NCBI RefSeq assembly: GCF_000020505.1 | Contig: NC_011027.1 | Span: 46,001-110,000, forward strand | Length of the DNA: 64,000 bases | Source of the DNA: Chlorobaculum parvum NCIB 8327 | Lineage (GTDB): Bacteria > Bacteroidota > Chlorobiia > Chlorobiales > Chlorobiaceae | Direction of reading: 5' to 3' | Shown here: positions 60,151 to 64,000 of the stretch, one piece after another | How the letters are laid out: each line of letters begins with the position of its first letter | Numbering within the stretch: position 1 is the first letter of the stretch | Translations under genes and position numbers: made by a program | The notes under the pieces: model-generated | The model's input: the letters and a program-made list of their open reading frames with translations, nothing else | The model's database searches: none | Told to the model about the DNA's origin: nothing

Positions 60151-60590
60151 TGGCTCAGGAGATGAGGGGCGAGTTTCTGTCGCATTCGGCTGACGAGACC
60201 CGCGAGTATGCGCGGCGGTTCGCTTCCGGGCTCGGGCCGGGCCAGACGGTTTGCCTGACCGGGACGCTTGGCGCGGGCAAGACCGAGTTCATGCGGGGCA
60301 TCGCCGAAGTGTTCGGCTGCGAGGAGCAGCTCTCCAGCCCCACCTTTTCGCTGATGAATATCTACGAGGGCTCGATGCGTGGCCGCCCGGTCGAACTACA
60401 CCATTTCGACCTGTATCGGATCGAATCGGAAAAGGAGCTTGACGCGGCGGGGTTCGACGACTATCTTTCGGGGCCGTTTCTGTCGGTGGTCGAGTGGGGC
60501 GAGCGTTTTTCGTCGCTCGACCGGCGCTACACCCGTCGGGTGGAGCTGCTCATTACCGGCGACGAGCAGCGGAAAATCGTCATCAGTTGA
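60147..60590 (+). CDS. tsaE: TsaE, ATPase for tRNA t6A37 synthesis
   Basis: The 147-residue P-loop protein that works with TsaB and TsaD to make threonylcarbamoyl-adenosine on tRNAs reading ANN codons. [16 protein letters not shown] is the Walker A loop, [13 protein letters not shown] is the switch segment, and HHFDLYRI and VVEWGERF are the other hallmarks. The start overlaps the preceding stop (ATGA). tsaB follows after 9 bases. Confidence 0.95.
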   Translation: MMAQEMRGEFLSHSADETREYARRFASGLGPGQTVCLTGTLGAGKTEFMRGIAEVFGCEEQLSSPTFSLMNIYEGSMRGRPVELHHFDLYRIESEKELDAAGFDDYLSGPFLSVVEWGERFSSLDRRYTRRVELLITGDEQRKIVIS

Positions 60591-60599
60591 GTTGAGTCC

Positions 60600-61277
60600 A
60601 TGAAGATTCTTGCCATCGAGTGCACCCACGGATTTGCCAGCGTCGCGGTCAGCCGAGACGGCACCATTGTTGAACAGCGCCTCGCCGAGTGGCAGAAAAC
60701 CGCCGAAGCGCTGGTGCCGCTGGTGATGCAGGTTATGGCGGAGGCGGGGATTCCGTCCGCCGCTGAACTCGATGGCGTCGCGGTCTCCTCCGGTCCCGGT
60801 TCGTTCACCGCCCTGCGCATCGGCATGTCGGTGGCTAAGGGAATCGCTTTCGGTGCGGATTTGCCGCTCTTGCCGGTTCCTACCATGATCGCGCTGGCTT
60901 CCGCAGCCCTGCCGCATACCGAGGCTGCCAACCTCGTGCCGGTTATTCCATCCAGGGCAGGCGAGTATTTCGCGGCGATCTACCGGCGCGACGGCAAAGC
61001 GCTGACCGAGATCGAGAACTTCCGTTGCGATGCCGCCAAATTGCCCGGTCGTCTGGCTTCGCTTGGCGGAGCGTTCGTCATTGTCGGGCGGGGTGTCCAA
61101 ACGCTTGCCGATGAGGTTCCGCAGCTTGCTTCCCGCTGCATCGAGGCTTCGTTTTTCACCGCATCTGCGCTGTTGCCTTTTGCCGAACAGGCGTTCGCGG
61201 CAGGCGGTGGCGAATCGAGCACCGATGCGACGCCCGAGTATCGCCAGGCGTTTGTGCCCAAACAGGCGCGCTCATGA
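60600..61277 (+). CDS. tsaB: TsaB, t6A synthesis scaffold
   Basis: A 225-residue ASKHA-fold protein partner of TsaD. ILAIECTHGFASVAVSRDG opens the fold, and VSSGPGSFTALRIGMSVAKGIA is the family signature. Length is usual. It is encoded with tsaE in one message; tsaD must lie elsewhere. Confidence 0.95.
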   Translation: MKILAIECTHGFASVAVSRDGTIVEQRLAEWQKTAEALVPLVMQVMAEAGIPSAAELDGVAVSSGPGSFTALRIGMSVAKGIAFGADLPLLPVPTMIALASAALPHTEAANLVPVIPSRAGEYFAAIYRRDGKALTEIENFRCDAAKLPGRLASLGGAFVIVGRGVQTLADEVPQLASRCIEASFFTASALLPFAEQAFAAGGGESSTDATPEYRQAFVPKQARS

Positions 61278-61465
61278 TGCAACCTGTGTTTTTTCTTTGA
61301 CTTGCATGGTTTCAAAAGAACGTATCGTCCGATGTAACTATTTTGTAAAAAAGCATTTCAATTTCTCATTTGCCCATAAATAAAGGTGTTCAAACGAGCC
61401 CATTATTGACTATATTATGACGCGGGAATGCTTCTCGCCAGAACGATTTTTTATCATCAAAACGG

Positions 61466-61903
61466 ATGTTTATGTCCCGTTCGGAACATGCCGCCTCTTC
61501 CGGGGTTGAAGCCCGCGAAGTGGCTATGAGTGAACTGCTTGCCAGGAGAGTTGCTGAATTGTCGCTTGAAAAGAAAGGTGAAGAGGTCAAGATTCTTGAT
61601 GTTCGGGGCCTGACGAGTGTCACCGATTTTTTTGTCATTATTACCGCCGACTCGGAGCGAAAGAGCAAAGCTATTGCCGAGTTCATTGTCGATGAGCTTC
61701 GCGAAGAGGACGAGCGCCCGGCGCACGTCGAGGGGCTCGATACGCTTCACTGGGTGCTGATCGACTACATCGATGTGGTCGTGCATGTTTTTCAGCCGGA
61801 CGATCGCCGTTTTTATGATCTGGAGTCGCTCTGGTCGGATGCCAAGGTGAGCACGGTCACACTGCCGGAGTCCAATGAATTTTCAGAGCCGTCCGAAGGC
61901 TGA
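61466..61903 (+). CDS. rsfS: Ribosome silencing factor RsfS
   Basis: A 145-residue protein of the Iojap family that binds ribosomal protein uL14 and blocks subunit joining in starvation. [20 protein letters not shown] and [20 protein letters not shown] are typical, and [10 protein letters not shown] closes the fold. An N-terminal stretch of about 20 residues before [11 protein letters not shown] may be excess, and an internal start is possible. Confidence 0.93.
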   Translation: MFMSRSEHAASSGVEAREVAMSELLARRVAELSLEKKGEEVKILDVRGLTSVTDFFVIITADSERKSKAIAEFIVDELREEDERPAHVEGLDTLHWVLIDYIDVVVHVFQPDDRRFYDLESLWSDAKVSTVTLPESNEFSEPSEG

Positions 61904-62003
61904 AGCGATCGCTTGCCGGAGGGAAAGAGCTTTATGTTTTTACGAGCTATTTCATACATTAAGCCGTTGTTTGTCACGGTAAATCAAAGTCAGGGTATCG
62001 ATT

Positions 62004-64000
62004 ATGCAGCGCGAAAAGATATTGCCGATCAGCATTGAAGAGGAAATGCGGGATGCCTATCTCGATTATTCAATGTCGGTCATCGTCAGTCGAGCGCTGC
62101 CTGATGTGCGCGACGGCCTGAAGCCGGTGCATCGCCGTGTGCTGTACGGTATGCACGAGCTTGGTCTCCAGTCAAACAAGCCTCACAAGAAATCGGCTCG
62201 CGTGGTCGGTGAGGTGCTCGGTAAGTATCATCCGCATGGTGACTCGGCTGTTTACGACAGCCTTGTTCGCATGGTGCAGGACTTCTCGCTGCGCTATCCT
62301 CTGATCGACGGCCAGGGTAACTTCGGTTCGGTCGATGGCGACTCTCCGGCGGCGATGCGTTACACCGAGGTGCGCATGAAGGCGATCGCAGGCGAAATGC
62401 TCAAGGATCTCGACAAGGAGACGGTCGATTTCGCGCTGAACTTCGACGATTCGCTCGAAGAGCCGACGGTGCTTCCCTCGGCGATTCCGAATCTGCTGGT
62501 GAACGGTGCTTCGGGTATCGCGGTCGGCATGGCAACCAATATTCCGCCGCATAACATGCGCGAGGTGGTCAGCGGACTGATCGCCATGATCGACGATCCG
62601 GAGATCGAGATCACCGATCTCATGAAATATGTGACTGCGCCCGACTTCCCGACCGGAGGCATCATCTACGGCTACGAAGGTGTTCGTCAGGCCTACCTGA
62701 CCGGTCGCGGCAAGGTGGTTATCCGGGCCAGGGCCGTCGTCGAGGTGACGCAGAAGAATGGTCGCGAGTCGATCATCGTTACCGAACTTCCCTATCAGGT
62801 CAACAAGGTCAGGCTTATCGAGAAGATTGTCGAGCTGGTGCACGACAAGAAGATCGAGGGCATCGCCGACATCCGCGACGAGTCCGACCGTGAAGGTATG
62901 CGTCTGGTGATCGAGCTGAAGCGCGACGCCGTGCCGAAGGTGGTGCTGAATCACCTCTACAAGCACACTCCGATGCAGGATACCTTCGGCGTTATCATGC
63001 TGGCTCTGGTCGATGGTGTGCCGAGAGTGCTCAATCTCAAGGAGATGATGCAGTACTACATCCGGCATCGCAACGAAATCGTGCTGCGCCGTACGCAATA
63101 CGATCTCAACGCAGCCGAAAAGCGTGCGCACATCCTCGAAGGTCTCAAGATCTGCCTCGACAATCTCGACGAGGTGATCACCACCATTCGCCAGTCTCCC
63201 GATACTCCTACTGCGCAGAGCCGCCTGATCGACCGTTTCGGCTTGACCGAAGTGCAGGCCAAGGCGATTCTCGAAATGCGCTTGCAGCGCCTGACCGGCA
63301 TGGAGCGCCAGAAAATCGACGACGAGTACAAGCAGACGATGGCGCTTATCGAAGAGCTGAAATCGATTCTCGCGAGCCCGGCCAAGCAGATGGAAATTAT
63401 CAAGGAGGAGCTGCTCAAGGTCAGCGAGGTTTACGGCGACGAACGCCGCACCGAGATGCGTCCTCAGGAGGGCGACTTCTCGATCGAGGACATGATCGCC
63501 CAGGAGGATGTGGTCATTACCATCACCCACGACGGCTTCATCAAGCGCTTCCCGGTTTCGGGCTATCGCCGTCAGCATCGCGGTGGACGCGGCGTTGCCG
63601 GAGCGCAGGCGAAGAACGAGGATTTCATCGAGCACATGTTCATCGCTTCGACGCACAACTATATCCTCTTCTTCACCACGGCTGGTCGTTGCTACTGGCT
63701 CAAGGTGTACGAAATTCCGGAGGCGGGACGTTCGGCGCGTGGCCGTTCGCTGGCCAACATCATGGAGCTGCCGCCCGGCGAGAAGATCCGCACCTACATC
63801 AACATCCGGAACTTCGACGATCCGCACTTCATCATCATGGCTACGGCCAACGGCATCGTCAAGAAGACCGATCTCAAGCAGTACTCCAATCCGCGACGTA
63901 CCGGCATCAACGCCATTACGATCGAGGAGGGCGATGAACTGATCGAGGCGCGCTTGACCGACGGCGACCATCAGGTTATTCTGGCCAAGAGCTCGGGCTA
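62004..64000 (+). CDS. gyrA: DNA gyrase subunit A (3' end outside window)
   Basis: The first 665 codons of gyrase A. The N terminus is [20 protein letters not shown]. The quinolone-resistance region reads [20 protein letters not shown], with Ser (HGDSAVYD) at the position of E. coli Ser83. The active-site Tyr lies in AMRYTEVRM. The coiled-coil arm and the first C-terminal beta-pinwheel blades are present; the GyrA-box and the end lie outside the window. Confidence 0.98.
   Translation, partial: MQREKILPISIEEEMRDAYLDYSMSVIVSRALPDVRDGLKPVHRRVLYGMHELGLQSNKPHKKSARVVGEVLGKYHPHGDSAVYDSLVRMVQDFSLRYPLIDGQGNFGSVDGDSPAAMRYTEVRMKAIAGEMLKDLDKETVDFALNFDDSLEEPTVLPSAIPNLLVNGASGIAVGMATNIPPHNMREVVSGLIAMIDDPEIEITDLMKYVTAPDFPTGGIIYGYEGVRQAYLTGRGKVVIRARAVVEVTQKNGRESIIVTELPYQVNKVRLIEKIVELVHDKKIEGIADIRDESDREGMRLVIELKRDAVPKVVLNHLYKHTPMQDTFGVIMLALVDGVPRVLNLKEMMQYYIRHRNEIVLRRTQYDLNAAEKRAHILEGLKICLDNLDEVITTIRQSPDTPTAQSRLIDRFGLTEVQAKAILEMRLQRLTGMERQKIDDEYKQTMALIEELKSILASPAKQMEIIKEELLKVSEVYGDERRTEMRPQEGDFSIEDMIAQEDVVITITHDGFIKRFPVSGYRRQHRGGRGVAGAQAKNEDFIEHMFIASTHNYILFFTTAGRCYWLKVYEIPEAGRSARGRSLANIMELPPGEKIRTYINIRNFDDPHFIIMATANGIVKKTDLKQYSNPRRTGINAITIEEGDELIEARLTDGDHQVILAKSSG

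Noticed and set aside
62172-63971. 599-codon frame antisense to gyrA
   Set aside because: Shadow frame; gyrA motifs are continuous on the other strand.

Overview
The window looks like chromosome from a green sulfur bacterium (Chlorobiaceae, most like Chlorobaculum). This rests on gene content, not on any database search: an isolated atpD-atpC pair, GTP-type PEP carboxykinase, a sulfide:quinone oxidoreductase-like flavoprotein beside an ArsA/Get3-type ATPase, a TauE/SafE exporter with a DUF1634 partner, and moderately high GC with strong GC3 in the housekeeping genes. No rRNA or complete transposon was seen.

Layout. 1-10 kb: the 3' part of a uridine-kinase-like gene, a PAS protein with a four-cysteine tail, clpS and an LD-carboxypeptidase, atpDC with an upstream tRNA-Thr, a TlpA-like thioredoxin, pckG and a FadL-type porin. 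10-22 kb: dodecin, TauE/SafE-DUF1634, an MFS exporter, msrB, then an efflux operon (tolC-usp-emrA-emrB) read leftward from a gene for a sigma-54 activator. The intergenic region between them holds two copies of one 17-bp palindrome and a -24/-12-like promoter, which makes a self-contained regulatory circuit likely. 22-40 kb: DUF4412 lipoprotein, ArsA-like ATPase, SQR-like protein with a tiny downstream ORF, membrane proteins, esterase, nitroreductase, K+ channel, prfA, rseP, dxr, tRNA-Val, acylphosphatase, ftsH, pyrF, glmS.

40.4-53.6 kb is the accessory island, a type III-A (Csm) CRISPR-Cas locus. It has a 17-repeat array, a cas1 gene that has lost its 5' third, a membrane-anchored Csx15 gene, cas10 without a recognisable HD nuclease but with an intact GGDD, csm2, csm3 with its catalytic Asp, csm4, a csm5 broken by a frameshift, a CARF-HEPN (Csm6-type) effector and cas6. 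No cas2 was found. The repeat, read on the minus strand, ends in ATTGCGAC, the type III crRNA handle known from Thermus. The degenerate repeat lies at the left end, so the leader should be at 42367-42616. The locus therefore looks like a signalling-type system (cyclic oligoadenylate, Csm6, Csx15) with decayed adaptation and a possibly damaged backbone. Base composition from csm5 to the CARF gene is clearly more AT-rich than the flanks.

53.6-64 kb returns to core genes: a TIGR01777 epimerase, an RRM protein, amtB-PII, a TPR protein, the scpA-DUF1015-tsaE-tsaB cluster, rsfS, and the 5' two thirds of gyrA running off the window.
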